A program made the position numbers and the translations under genes. A DNA stretch of 64,000 bases, taken from Absidia repens. Its lineage: Eukaryota > Mucoromycota > Mucoromycetes > Mucorales > Cunninghamellaceae. The notes under the pieces were generated by a model that was not told the DNA's origin, did not search any database, and saw only the letters and a list, made by a program, of their open reading frames with translations. Below, piece after piece: positions 1 to 12,106 of this stretch (positions are counted from its first letter, which is position 1; every line of letters begins with the position of its first letter). The DNA lies in the NCBI GenBank assembly GCA_002105175.1, contig MCGE01000010.1, positions 620,001 through 684,000 of the forward strand, given 5' to 3'.

Positions 1-2631
1 AGCAACCTGCCTTGAAATCATCACGATTTTCTTCGGATCATACTCGAAAACGAAATTCACCGCCTTCCGCTTCTTCAACTGCACATAATACCACGTCTAT
101 TCGCCGCAACAATATTGTACCTCATTTGAATGCACCAGCGTTGAAGCAACACCAAACACAAAACACCCGTTATTGTGACCTTTCAACACCTTACTTTACG
201 GCTCAACGCCAACATCGTCTGTCGCCAACTCCTAGTATCAGTAAACAAAACAAAGCTGAGGCATTTACTCCACCTTCATCACCATCTCTTCAACGCTCCA
301 GGAAGACCACCCGCCGTGCAACGCTGCCTGTTCATTCATCTGGGGCTACATTTGATTCAAACGCCGATCATGATGATGGAACCTTCGAATATGATCATAC
401 CACAGCAACAAATTCCTTCTCAAATATGGATCGTCAACAACAACGATATTATGACATACGTGATGACCATGGATCTATGGAATTGGATTACTCTCAACAT
501 CAGAATATTGACTATGATCATCGGTCTCGCCAGCAATCACACCACCAGCATCGATATCCCCTGGACAGCAGTGAAACGCAACCACCAGCATATCTAGCAC
601 GTCGTCGATCGCTAGCGGATGTATCAAGTAGATCGCCACATTTCACTCCATCGAGATCATCAGCATTGCCACTCAATTTGTCTTCACAGCATCATCATCA
701 ACAACAACAACAACAGCAACATGCGCACAGTACTGAATTAGGCCAAGCTCGTATCCGTCACCCATCTTGGCTGGACTCCGCAGGATTCATGCGTCCATCA
801 AAGTGCTCTGCTTGTAATCCCGACCCTCCTGCAAAAAGATCAATCATTACTCCGCCAGTCGGTGTTGGTGTGCCTGCATTTGGTCCTCCTCCTGATTCCA
901 TAGGTAGTACTTCGCCAAAATATTCCATCATTCGACGATCTTCATTATCAAGGGTCGATCTATCCTACGACAAAGGCAACAAAAATGATCAACGTTATGC
1001 ACTCGCTACTTCATCGTCGACTGTTCTGAGCGGCAATGGAAGGAAAAAATTGAATGGGTCGGCGTATGTGGATAGACCATTCCGCCCACACCAAAGGCGA
1101 CGATTATCATCACCACAATTAGGAGCTCATCTAAACCACGACAGACGGCATTCGTCAGCAAATCTGGAAAAGTCGTTGCAGCATGAACATTCCAAATCAA
1201 CAAGGAAATGGGATGGTGACAATGGCTGGCGTCATGATATACCCTACACCAACACAAACGACAACAATTTAAATCGCTCACATACAGCAAATTCACACAA
1301 TCGACAGATGAAATTGAGCGGAACAGGATTAGCGACATTGGCGGAGTCAAACCAGGATCAATCATCTTCGCCTACGTTAGCTTGGAATACTGATTTATCA
1401 CGGTCGCCATCACCTTCAGCAGCAACAACAAACATCACTACCACCTTGCCGAATGATGATACCATATCTGCACCACCGTTATCCACCAAGGAACTCGATC
1501 GTGAAGTTACAGTCAACAAGGTGACGAAACTACTTTCCCAACTTTTGCGACCTGAACATGCAAACCTGCTTGGAGATCTACAGGATTTATTTGGAAAAGA
1601 CGCAAAACTTCAACATCAGCAATCGTTATCGACGGTAATGAATGATATTATACAACGGGGCGGACTGGTACAGGATCATCTACTTGATTTGGAACAGCAG
1701 CTCCAAACGCTATTGGATATCTCACAGTCATCTTGCACGAGTACAGAAAATGCAACGGAACACCACCATCTACAAGTTACGTCTGGATTATCGTCGTCGA
1801 CATTGGTGGCGGAAAAAGGCATTCCTTCCATGGATAAACGGCTCACGTCATCACTCTCTTCCGTATCTGACTTGAATATGACGTCCACCTGCACAGAACT
1901 CATGGATACTCACCACAACCAGCAACATTTCTTATCAGCCTCAGGGAAAGGTATGGAGCGATGGACGGCGAAGATTTTCTCGACTTTTGGTAAATGGCTG
2001 ACGGATCTGAATCATGGGTATTTGAAAAATTATGAAACGGCGCCAGATGGATCTATCACAACGATGATTATTACTGGAAAAGTGGAGACAATGGAACCTT
2101 CTTTGTTATCTTCATTGGTAAAAATACATTTCCTTTTTTCTCTCTATCTGGTACATACAATATAAATAGAAATGACTCATTCTTATTATTATGTTGCTTT
2201 AGTTTGACACGAACAAACCAGAAACTTCTACATTGTCCACGGAAAACTATCCTATTTCACATCAATATACCTTGTCTCTTTCCCCTGAAGAACGAAAACG
2301 ATCTTTTGGTGTCCGCCCGTTGGATTCCTGGATATCCGATGAGCAAGTCAAGCATTGCCAATTTGAAACCAAATCGACACATTGTCAATGTGAATTCAAT
2401 TGGACGAATCGTCGGCATCATTGCAGAAGGTAATAATCAAAAAAAAAAGTCCGAGAATACATATGTATTAACTTTTTTTTTCTCCTCAGATGTGGAAACA
2501 TCTTTTGTAATTTACATAGCTCCAATCGATTACCATTATTTACCGAAGAAAGGCCAAATCAAGTCAAATGGTCTCGAGTATGCGATTCTTGCTGTTACCA
2601 CATGATCGGTACCTATTTGGTGCCAATCTGA
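1..2631 (+). CDS. FYVE zinc-finger protein, 5' partial
   Basis: A large low-complexity protein ending in a FYVE zinc finger, the domain that binds phosphatidylinositol 3-phosphate on endosomal or vacuolar membranes. The frame is open to base 1 and no convincing start is visible, so the 5' end lies outside the window. Exons are 1-2117, 2203-2429 and 2490-2631, with GT-AG introns and matching phases; at least 827 residues are visible. Residues up to about 500 are Ser/Gln/His/Arg-rich and probably disordered. A denser block follows at 1500-2117. The FYVE core spans the second intron: a WISDE-type WxxD motif, CxxxxxxxxxC, then RRHHCRRCGNIFC, CNLHSSN and CDSC. One zinc ligand in the second pair is His rather than Cys, a variant I recall from other fungal FYVE proteins. 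No other domain is recognised, so its ortholog (for example Pib2-like) is not assigned. It was probably named from partial similarity only. Confidence 0.85.
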
Positions 2632-3104
2632 ACATTCTCTTTCTCCTTTTTTTTTTTTTTTTTTTTTTTTTTGTGCTGTCTGTCTTTTAGTGTGACTTGG
2701 TATATGTATTCCTTTAGTCATTAGATTTATATATTGTGATAGTTAGCTGAATTTGAAGTTTTTTTTTTTTGTGTGTTTAACAATGAAATAAAACCGTATA
2801 ATACATTTTGATCGCTTGATGATTCTTTTATTTGATACATTTCTTTTTATGCCTGTGCGTAAATATGTGGCATGTTTGAATGCGTTTGTGTTATTTTTGT
2901 ATCTTAAAAACCAAGGTAGATTAAACCTTTTTTATACCGTGAATTTTATTTCGATCTTGTCCTTCACTTCCCGAATGCCAAAGAATTCTTAAATATTTAT
3001 CTCCAACCGTTTACAATTATCCATTGATATGGTATCACTTTTTCGATAGTTGTACATAGTAGTAACAGGTATCAATTAGTTATTCAAATATATACAATAC
3101 GGTC
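2632..3104. other. 3' flank of the FYVE gene
   Basis: AT-rich, with a T24 homopolymer near 2648-2671 and an AATAAAA polyadenylation-type signal near 2787. I see no coding potential here. The dispersed repeat begins at about 3105. Confidence 0.6.
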
Positions 3105-4000
3105 ACTTATTTTACCACCCACTCATAAGTATTTACCTGAAATTTCCATGTTGATAACATTATTCTTCTCTTCGTGAAGAATGTGACCCCTCTAATTTGA
3201 CGTACAATTATCAGCTTAGTGCATTACCTACTATAATTATAGTAGTCCTCTATTCCATTTTATCATTTTCTTTATTCTTTAATCATTTACATCTATCATG
3301 CACACTTGTTTCTTTACTGTACTATAGTACAGCCAGCACCACGCAATTCATTCCGAAAACACATAAAATATTTTAAATCCCGCCCACGTGAATTTTTTAT
3401 TTACTCCCACGTTTTTTTTTTTCGCTTTCGCACCCTTTCTTGTTTTTCATCTTTTTATTTTATTCACCATTCACCTTGGCTGAGGTTATGGTGATCTTAA
3501 ATTAGTGTTAGGACTAGTTTAGAAGCGTTTTTTAGCTCAGGGATTACAAGATGCACGGGAACCCCTTTCATTTTGGATCTAGGATCTGAAGGCACCATTA
3601 GTTGGCTTTTTGAAGTCACCGTTAGCTTAGTTTACTGTTATTTGTCCTTGGTTTGAATAAAATACCTCTTTTTCTACATACTTCAATCAGAACTTCTCCC
3701 TAGTCTCTATCATGTCTTATGCAATACATTCCTTTTTACCGTCGTTCATGTAGATTAATGTTGACGACAGTTGTTATGATTCAATAAAAGATATACATTT
3801 ATAATATTTCTCCTGTATTGTCTGCATTATACACTACAATGTACTAGACCTCCTTTTTAAAATCGTCTCTTTTTATTAGTGTTGACCTTTTTTCATATTA
3901 CCCAATAGTCTCTTTCACACTATCGCCTATATATCCCTTGTTGTGTATTTTGATGTATGTTGCTGACGTGCGTTACGCTCGCGGTGGGTGACGGTATATC
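3105..4000 (+). repeat. Dispersed repeat family, copy A
   Basis: Full-looking copy. Its left arm (3105-3310) matches 52205-52400 of copy F and nothing else I found here. A CCCGCCCACGTG box lies at 3379-3390, followed by a T/C-rich tract. The conserved body (about 3480-3640) contains GGACTAGTTTAGAAGCG, GGGATTACAAGATGC and CCTTTCATTTTGG. AATAAAA signals follow near 3656 and 3783, each at the end of a degenerate module. No long ORF is conserved between copies. The right end is soft, because similarity fades around 4000. Confidence 0.8.
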
Positions 4001-4087
4001 TTAGGCGATTTTATTGTTTTTGCTGTGTTTTACTAATATTTACGGCATCCCCTATGGCAGTATTGAGCAAAATGGGAACCATTGAAC

Positions 4088-4118
<31 letters not shown>

Positions 4119-4921
4119 GGTGAGGAGTATGATGCATCTTTTATATTATTAGCTTAGAGCGCAATGATATGATATCCCTTACCTATATGATGTGGGATCA
4201 CCCAAAGCTTGCATTCAATCTCGCTTACTAACCCAACATCCAAAATGGATAATGCCTACAACCAAGAACAGTTAATGTTTTCCAGGAACTTTTGGAAATC
4301 CGGGGTTTGTCGTTAATGTGAGTCGGTTCGGACGTGATATCTCTGGAAAAGGTTAAATAAGAAGATATGCTAACATTTCCTCCCCCTCTCCTTCAAAACC
4401 CAAAACTCAAACTGCAAATCTAAACCGAAACCCAAATGACAGTTTAGAAAAATTTAATTTTTTTTACGTTTCCAAAGATATCACCTTTACCAAAAAGTCC
4501 CCAAGTATATTAATGTGTATCTTTCTCCTTGAAATAAAGCGGCGGTTGAAGCTCAATAGGATGGTTTCGCATCGATAACCTCCAGGAGCAACCAAAATGG
4601 ATCGCCATCAGTCGACTGGGAAAAGCTTCATCTCACCATTTTAGTCTTCTATGTTTATGCTTGTGTTAATGAACTATTTAGCATTGAAATGAAAAAGAAA
4701 ATAGTCCCAAAAGTGATGCTCATTAGGGTCGATCATCCCAATCACTCAATTTTTACAGTGTCATATAGTAAATATTGATATTGTATTCATATATAATAAA
4801 AATTGAACAGAGCCTTGTGGAAGTTTCTTGTATGCTGAAATTTTGTATATTTAAATTCAAACACCGGAAATTTGACCTGTTTCTTTTTCTTCCCTCTCAA
4901 AAAAATTATCACCTTTTCAAC
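4001..4921. other. Intergenic, upstream of FKBP
   Basis: AT-rich spacer with a T-homopolymer of about 28 nt near 4091-4118. No gene, RNA gene or second repeat copy was recognised. The last 100 bp are pyrimidine-rich and form the likely core promoter of the FKBP gene. Confidence 0.5.
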
Positions 4922-6480
4922 ATGGAGGCTGTGGGATTCTTTGGTATGTATTAAAAAAAAAAAAAAACACTTGTGTTCTTTATAGTATTGTTATGTTTTC
5001 AACAACAAATTCTTTTTTACTATTCTCATTATCCTTACGATTTGCGATAGGTTTGAAAATTTTACCTGACAAGCTCTATTGTCAACTTGTTGAAGACACC
5101 TTCCGCCTAACAATGGTAAGAACATTTTACATTGGGTCATGAATCCAAATTTCACCAACTTGTTAAAAACTATGCGGTAGGCCACTTTGGACGACTCCTT
5201 GGTTGAGGCTTGCACGGACTCCTCAAAGACTTCACTTTATGTCTCAGTGAATGGAGAAGACGTTATTTTATGCTCCCTTATCCCTGATAAGGTTACTCAG
5301 CAGCCGTTGGACATTACATTTGTGAAGGGCGACCGAATCATGTTCTCACTGCTTGGAACTCAGTAAGTCTTTTACTAACCGTCTTGGTATATACTGAATG
5401 ATAAAAATCATGTTTGGCTGACTTTTTCTCTTTTTTGATCTATTTGATAGCACGGTCCAATTGACCGGTAACTACTTGCGTACGGCCAAACATGATGTTG
5501 ATGAAGTCGAAGATAACGAAGACTTGGATAGCGATGTGATGGATGAAGATGAATTGAAAAGCTTACTGGAAGTCTATGGATCCAATGAAGACGACGACAG
5601 CGACGTAGATCGAGACATAAAAGATGACGGATCGGAGGGAAGGTAAATTCAAATGGATTTTGACGTCTGTGGGTACTGCTGAAAACTCACTCCTTTGATA
5701 CCTTTTTTTTTTTTTTTGACTTCATACCCTTGGTAGGGTTCAAGTAGATTCTGGCAGGGACCCACAAAGCAAAATGTATTTCATTGACACTTCTGATTGC
5801 TCTTCGGATCAGCAAAACGCATCGACCTTAACAAAGCGAAAGTTTGCCGCTACTACTTCTGAACTTGAACAGTTGCAAGCGCAAAATGCAGAACATTTTG
5901 CTGATATCGACAAAGAACACCAGGTAAAACAAGAATTAGACCCAGGTAGAGTTTATTTTTCTGACAATCATACTTTTTCTTTTCTTTTAATAATGGGCGA
6001 AGAAGTTAGCTAATGGGTTGATTATCGAAAACAAACTCATTGGGTCTGGTGCGCAGGTCAAGAACGGAATGAAAGTAAGAACAAATTGGGAACGGAAAAG
6101 AAAATCAGGTTGATTGATGTGTTATCATTTATAGATTGGTATACTATACATTGGGAAGTTCGTCAATGGCAAAGAATTTAGCAACTCTCCTTCTCATGGA
6201 GAGCCATTGGTATTCACACTTGGCAAAGGAGAAGTGATCAAGGGTGTAGATTTAGGTATTGTCGATATGAATTTGTATGGCATACGCAAGTTGACGATTC
6301 CTCCTTCATTGGCTTATGGTAAAGAGGGTGACCCACCTCGTATACCTGAGAATGCCACTCTTACCCTTTATGTAAGTTTGATAGTGTCAAATGTAAGCAT
6401 GCATGCAGTGAAACCATACCCATTTTTATGTATTTTTGTGTACCTAGATCCTTCTGGTGTCCATGGAACACAGTCTTTAG
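4922..6480 (+). CDS. Nucleoplasmin-like FKBP peptidyl-prolyl isomerase (Fpr3/Fpr4 type)
   Basis: Eight exons join in frame to 334 residues: 4922-4943, 5051-5115, 5181-5362, 5451-5642, 5737-5945, 6010-6074, 6135-6371 and 6448-6480. The first ~115 residues form the beta-rich nucleoplasmin-like domain of nucleolar FKBPs (MEAVGFFG, GDRIMFSLLGT). An acidic Asp/Glu stretch and a charged linker follow. The C-terminal FKBP fold starts near NGLIIENKLIGSG and ends in NATLTLYILLVSM. Family members are histone chaperones and proline isomerases acting on chromatin in the nucleolus. The linker is shorter than in yeast Fpr3/Fpr4, which are about 400 residues. Against FKBP12, the pocket Trp (RGW) is Val (KGVDLG) and the Asp after FxF is Ser (EFSNS), so classical isomerase or FK506 binding may be weak. 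The exact 3' end of exon 5 (5945, or an earlier CAG|GT) is a choice made on phase. Confidence 0.9.
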
Positions 6481-6763
6481 TTTATTGTGCGTCCTCTTAC
6501 TCATTTGCATATTTACTCATTATCCCCTAGCATATTCCCAAAATCACACTTAGCATATTACATCTTTTTTATATTTTATTCTAATAAAAATATGGTTTTC
6601 AATATACCTTTAATATCATAGTGTTTAGTACATGTATAGAGTTGGGTCATGTGAGGTTTTTTAATCTCCGGGTATACCACAAAAAAACCAATTCTCTTGT
6701 TTCCCCCCCCCTCTCTCTCTCTCTTTTTTTCTTCTCACTATCATCAAAACTCAATTATACAAA

Positions 6764-7756
6764 ATGACGAAGTTACATTTGGCTCTCCTAGTATGTGATA
6801 CACCACGACCTCAAGTTCTCGAAAAGTACGGCGATTACCCCCATATGTTTTCTAAAGTATTTACCCAAGCAGCACTGGATGAAGGTAGTACCGACAGCAA
6901 AACTGAAATAACTTGGGAATTCTTTGATGTGGTCCACAAGCAAGAATATCCAACTGATACATCCCGATTCGATGCTATTGTTTTGACTGGTTCCTCGGCT
7001 TCGGCTTATGAAGATGTCCCTTGGATCGTTAAACTGGTTTCATTTGTTCAACAGCAACTGGCGGATCCAGCCAAGAAGAAACTCGTGGGGATCTGTTTTG
7101 GCCACCAAATCATTGCCAGAGCCGCGGGTGGTAAATGTGCCAAGAACGAAAAGGGGTGGGAGGTAAGTCCTTGAAATATATGGTATCATACATAAATGGG
7201 CATCCAACTAATACATTCTTGTACATTGTCCTATTATTGGATGGGGGCATATAGTTTGGCTATTACGAAATATCATTGACTCCCTTTGGACAACGTTACT
7301 TCAAAACGGATAAATCGGCTATTGTATGTATAGGATAAATGAAAAAGGAGATGGACATAAAAGAGTGGATGAGTGGCTCACTACTAACGGGTGTTTTGTT
7401 TTTTTTTCCCTTATTTTATCTCATGAACTTATTCATAGAGAATCAATCAAGTTCATCAAGATCATGTCTATGAATTGCCACCTGGATTCCAATGCTTAGC
7501 GACAACATCACCTCATACACCTATCCATGCGATGGCATCCAATGATGGACAGTGTATTACAATTCAAGGCCACCCAGAATTCAATCGAGACACAGTACGC
7601 ATTCTTATAAACTTACGGGCCGATGCTGGTGTGATCAGCCGTGATCTTGCTGACAATGAACTGACGAAATTAGACAACGCTGGTCCATATATGGAAGATA
7701 TATGGCTAGTCCGCCACTTTTTGGATTTTATTCAAGGAACATTGGTGCAAGTATAG
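6764..7756 (+). CDS. Class I glutamine amidotransferase-like protein
   Basis: Three exons (6764-7162, 7255-7323, 7439-7756) give 261 residues, a normal length for the stand-alone GATase1 family that includes yeast YLR126C and plant gamma-glutamyl peptidases. The nucleophile elbow GICFGHQ carries the catalytic Cys at about residue 119. The matching His/Glu pair is in QGHPEF near the C terminus. Family members hydrolyse glutamine or gamma-glutamyl bonds, and the true substrate cannot be read from sequence. The start is the first ATG after a long CT-rich leader (6700-6740). There is no signal peptide or membrane segment, so it is probably cytosolic. Confidence 0.9.
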
Positions 7757-7992
7757 GAATAAATGGTTATAGTTTAGGTTATATATTAGTTTGTATTTAT
7801 TTATTTTGTAGTTTTAGTTTATTAGATTTGAACAGACATTAATAATAAATTTGGCACTTTCTTCGGAATTTGCGTTTGTTGGTTGAATGGCTCAAAAATG
7901 GTAAGACCGTCTGGGATTTAAAATCACACAACCAACTCTTTCTTCTTCTTTTTCCTTTTTTTTTTTGGCCTTGAAATTCAGAGGAAAACATC
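7757..7992. other. Compact intergenic region
   Basis: Only 236 bp separate the amidotransferase stop from the next ATG. An AATAAA-type signal lies near 7841 and a pyrimidine tract at 7935-7965 precedes the PEX39-like start. Confidence 0.5.
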
Positions 7993-8804
7993 ATGATAAA
8001 CAACGACGTTTTCTTATCCTTCACTCAGTATGATTTCGACAAAGATGAACGATTCCAAGTAAGACTATCCTTCTTCAACAAGATTTTACTATGACTATAC
8101 TCACTAGTTCTATTTTTTTCCTTCTAGGCTGGAGTGTCCTCTATTATGAACAAACAAGAGGGGGACAAGGATGAAATGTTGGAAAAGGCCAAGTGGTTTT
8201 ACTATACCAAGTAAGTACTCAAAAAAAAAAAAAAAAAAAAAAAGGAAGATTATTCTAGTAGGTTTTTCCTTTTCTTACGACATACCTTTTTATGCTTGTT
8301 TGTTTATAGGTTTGTCGAGGCGTTCGATTTCAACGAGTATCAAAAATGGAAAACGAAGGTCGAAACGACCGAGGAAACTGAACGCGATCAAACTACAACC
8401 GAAGGATCCACTAGTACAACGATGACAGCCAATGGAGATCAAGTGACAGTACCACCAAAATTATCCTTTCAACAAATTGTGGAAATGATTGAAACGGGAC
8501 AGGAAATACCAGGTATAGCGGGTGGGTGAGGGGTGGGGATAAGGGGCAACAGAAGAGGAGATAGACGTGTGCATGCATGGCTGAGGGGAAATAGGGTTAT
8601 ATATATATATATATAAAGAGGGAATAAAATGAACAAAAAAAAATAGGCTTAGCTAGGAGCATTGATTAACTAAATATACTCCTGTTTTTTATTCTTTTGC
8701 TGTTTATAGGTATTCGGCAAATTCCAGACAAATTGAATGAAGGCGAACCAAGTCAACCAAAACTGAAAGCACGACCAAAACCATGGGAACAGAAAATACA
8801 ATAG
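7993..8804 (+). CDS. KPWE-motif peroxisomal protein, PEX39-like
   Basis: Four exons (7993-8058, 8128-8210, 8310-8512, 8710-8804) with consistent phases give 148 residues. The C-terminal half has the conserved pattern FQQIVEMIETGQEIPGI...IPDKL, followed near the end by RPKPWE. This combination marks the KPWE-domain family. As I recall, it contains human C6orf226 and yeast Yjr012c, recently named Pex39, which helps Pex7 import PTS2 proteins into peroxisomes. The KPWE motif is shared with Pex13. The N-terminal part (residues 1-75) is a charged helical region specific to this protein. Assignment rests on the motif and its position near the C terminus; overall identity cannot be judged here. Poly-A (8221-8243) and an AT run (about 8600) lie in introns. 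Confidence 0.75.
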
Positions 8805-9844
8805 AATAGATTTTTTTTTGTTTAATTTTTTATTACCATATAGTTTATACTACACTTTCTTTTATCCACTTATACATTTTATATATATCTTCTTCAATAA
8901 AGGACCCCTGATTCTATATTATTATTACTTGGTTACTTTTTTTACTTATTGAACCGTACGTGAACAAAAATACATGCCGCATTGTGTCATTATTGGATGG
9001 GGAAAACATGACTGATCACGTTGGAAGAAGAAAAATAGGGTGTGGAGAGAAAGAATACTGGGGTTAGGGAAGTGATATGATACTGTGCTGCTCTTTGAAA
9101 TATGCATCATATCTATGCATCCATTGCATCCATGTGATTGGAATTTGGACTGGAGAAGGAAAGAGAAATAGTATGAATTATACGTGTTCGTGTATGGCGG
9201 TGGTATTGTTGATTATAAAGGTAAGAGGAGAGATCATGGCGTAAAAAATCGTTATGCAACTGTTGTAAAGGAATAAGTTCCAGGGAGACTTGTTTGTTTG
9301 TTTGTTTGGCTTACCGTCGGGATTGACTTGTCAAAAGTAATGTGTTGATATATAGAAAAAAAAAAAAAAAAAAAAAAAAGGCTGCGCATAGTTCATACAG
9401 TACTCATGAGCAGCTGCATTAAAAATAGCAGGGAATCAGGATGCTCAAACAAATGCAAGGGAGCAGGAGATGGAAAACATGCTTTAACCAATGAAAAATG
9501 AACGATGAGTTGATAAATTCACCAAAAATGAAGATATAAAGGGGTAAAGCGATTTAAAGGAGGCGATGAATAACCATTTCCACTTTTGGAGAAATTAGTT
9601 CCAAAATGGCAAATAGGTGAATCATCCAACCGTTCCCCTTCTGCATTTCTGGCTATATCTTCCCCCCCCCTTTTATTCTCACTTGTTTCTTTGGGTTAAT
9701 CGGATAAAAAAAAAGTTATATATAAGAAGCACTTTTTTAAATTGTTTATTTCAGATCAAGCCTCCCCCTTTCACTTTTTTTTTTTTTTTACTTTCTTGTT
9801 TTTTGTACTAGTAATATCATATAAGCTAAATATACACCAATCCG
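8805..9844. other. Intergenic, upstream of the Myb-like gene
   Basis: AATAAAG near 8896 probably ends the PEX39-like transcript. An A23 tract lies at about 9357-9379 and a (GTTT)n run near 9290-9305. The last 200 bp are strongly pyrimidine-rich and are probably the promoter of the next gene. No coding or RNA gene was seen. Confidence 0.5.
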
Positions 9845-10426
9845 ATGCTTCAAGATAAATCATTCAACCGCATGTCCATCGAGCATATTTTATGTTCACC
9901 TTGCGATGAAAACTTCAACAACAATGATTCTACTTATTATGGCCTTCCGAGTCCTATGTCCTTTTATCACAGCAGTGATGATGACGATGACGATGACGAT
10001 GGTGATGATTACCGGCCTGAATCAAAAGAGTACAGCCCAGTTATCTTTCCATCACACACATTGTGCCATCAAAGATGTTACAGTGATAATAGCAACAATA
10101 TGCATCAACTTCATCGTCGAGCAATTCTGCCTTATAGAAGACGCCGAACCCATTCATCCAATTCAGACACCGACAGTATCCCTAGTGGTCAAACCAGAAT
10201 TCCTTGGTCGCCTGATGAAGATATTTTATTGAAACAAGGCTACGAACAAGGCTTATCCTGGGCTTTGATTGCATCCACCTACCTACCACACAGGTCTCGA
10301 GGTTGCTGTTGGGGAAGATTCAAGACGTTAAAAAACAAAAAGTTTTTAAATGTACAACGTCAAATCCGCGCAAAAGCAAAGCCATGGAAAACTTTGAATC
10401 CATTGGATATGCAACAATACTTGTAG
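9845..10426 (+). CDS. Single-repeat Myb/SANT-like DNA-binding protein
   Basis: Intronless ORF of 193 residues. An acidic run of eight Asp lies near residues 45-52. The C-terminal third holds one Myb-like repeat, starting at about residue 119 with IPWSPDEDILLKQGYEQG, continuing WALIASTYLP, and ending with WGRFKTLKNK. This has the tryptophan spacing and three-helix pattern of SANT/Myb domains. A basic tail follows. One repeat is typical of small fungal regulators or telomere-associated factors, so a nuclear DNA-binding role is likely. Targets are unknown and no close named homolog is recognised. Confidence 0.75.
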   Translation: MLQDKSFNRMSIEHILCSPCDENFNNNDSTYYGLPSPMSFYHSSDDDDDDDDGDDYRPESKEYSPVIFPSHTLCHQRCYSDNSNNMHQLHRRAILPYRRRRTHSSNSDTDSIPSGQTRIPWSPDEDILLKQGYEQGLSWALIASTYLPHRSRGCCWGRFKTLKNKKFLNVQRQIRAKAKPWKTLNPLDMQQYL

Positions 10427-10757
10427 TGTTATCATTTAATACTATATAGTAGTAGCAGTGAAAGTAGCAGTAGTAACTTTTATTTCATTTATTTATGTTT
10501 ATTATTTATGATACTCTCAATTATTTTATGCCATTTATATGTATTCTCTACACCACCTAGTTTAGTTATTATGACATCTCTTTTATGCCCCTAATGCTTT
10601 GTTTTTATGCTTTTTATTTTTATTTTCTATTTGTAATGTTTTTAAATCCCGTCCCTTTGGCTATTGGCAGTCCGGCAAAAAATAAATTTGACCCTTTGAT
10701 TCTTTTCTTTCCCTTTTTTTTTTATTTTTTTATTTTTTTTAATTCTTAATAGCTACA
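10427..10757. other. Intergenic between the Myb-like gene and TFB5
   Basis: AT-rich 3' flank, then a T-rich tract (10700-10740) directly before the TFB5 start. Nothing else was seen. Confidence 0.5.
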
Positions 10758-10988
10758 ATGGTGAAAGCAGTCAAAGGTGCTCTTATTGAATGTGACAGTA
10801 CAGTTAAACAGATTGTTTTGAATCTCAACAAACGCAGCAACTTTATTATTGAAGATCTTGACGAAACACATCTCTTCATTGAAGCTTCTTGGGTTGATCA
10901 ACTCAAACAACAACTGGATCAAATCTTGGATGAAAACGCGTACACCATCACCAACGAAGAAAGCAAAAAGAACAACAACAAGGATTAG
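10758..10988 (+). CDS. TFB5: TFIIH subunit TFB5 (TTDA/GTF2H5)
   Basis: Intronless gene of 76 residues, close to the usual 70-72. The family pattern is clear: MVKAVKGALIECD at the start, KQIVLNLN, then IIEDLDETHLFIEASWV and LKQQLDQILDENAYT. Tfb5 binds Tfb2/p52 in the TFIIH core, and stimulates the XPB translocase in nucleotide excision repair and transcription initiation. The extra C-terminal Lys/Asn tail is not conserved. The start is the first ATG after a T-rich leader. Confidence 0.95.
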   Translation: MVKAVKGALIECDSTVKQIVLNLNKRSNFIIEDLDETHLFIEASWVDQLKQQLDQILDENAYTITNEESKKNNNKD

Positions 10989-11334
10989 CTACTTCTAACT
11001 GCCTTTCTCACCAGTATACCCACACGTACACCACCCCCAATTCCATCCCCTTCTTTGTATGCTTCTTTTTTGTCCGTAGTTATATTTATATCATCTTTTA
11101 CAAAATAAACAATATTTCTTCAACTTGTCAAATATTATGATATGTTTATGTGGAAAGCTTTGCGTATGGTAAAGTGGATTTGATTTCTTCGAACCCGCAG
11201 ACGGTAACACAACATCAAAAAAGTCAGACCTGCCTCTGTTTTTTTTTTTTATTAAAATCTCACACACGCTCATCTTTGTCTCTCTTTTCTTTTCTTTTCT
11301 TTTTTCTACTTTTATTTTATTTTGTCAAAACACA

Positions 11335-12075
11335 ATGTCTTCTCAATCATTCTTCGACTTCACTGTAAAAAATATCAAGGAACAAGACTGGAATCTGAAT
11401 GAACTCAAGGGAAAGGTAAACTACTAGGTGTTTTGAAGGAATAGATAGCGTTTCCTCTATTGTGCCTTATCTAGTGTATACTTTTAGGTTGTTCTGGTGG
11501 TCAATGTAGCTTCCAAATGTGGCTTCACTAAACAATATGCCGGGTTGGAAGAACTTTATCAAAAATATAAGGATCAAGGTTTTGTCATTGTAGGTGCTCC
11601 TTGCAATCAATTCGCTGGACAAGGTAAGCAAACAAGAAAAATCACACACATATCTCTCACTCCACATTTATTGATACTAATGACCAATACCTTCGTGTTT
11701 TTTTAGAACCGGGAACTGAAGAAGAAATCCAAAACTTTTGCTCGATGAAATGGAATGTCACCTTCCCTTTGACTTCAAAGCTGTACGTATCGTCAATAAT
11801 ATGTGATTGTGAAAAATAGAAATGGACTGACTAGACTTATTTTGTTGCATATGCGTGTGTGTGGTATGTATCTATAGTGATGTTAATGGCGACAAGGAAG
11901 CTCCTATCTACAAGTTTTTGAAAGAAAGTCAACCTGGTATTTTTGGGTAAGCAACTAAATAGTGGATTTGAAAAGGACGACAGTAACTGATCAGGTGTCA
12001 ATCTTTATCTTTCATGCGATGGTTTTAGATTGAAACGTATCAAGTGGAATTTTGAAGTAAGTGGATTCAATGATT

Positions 12076-12106
<31 letters not shown>

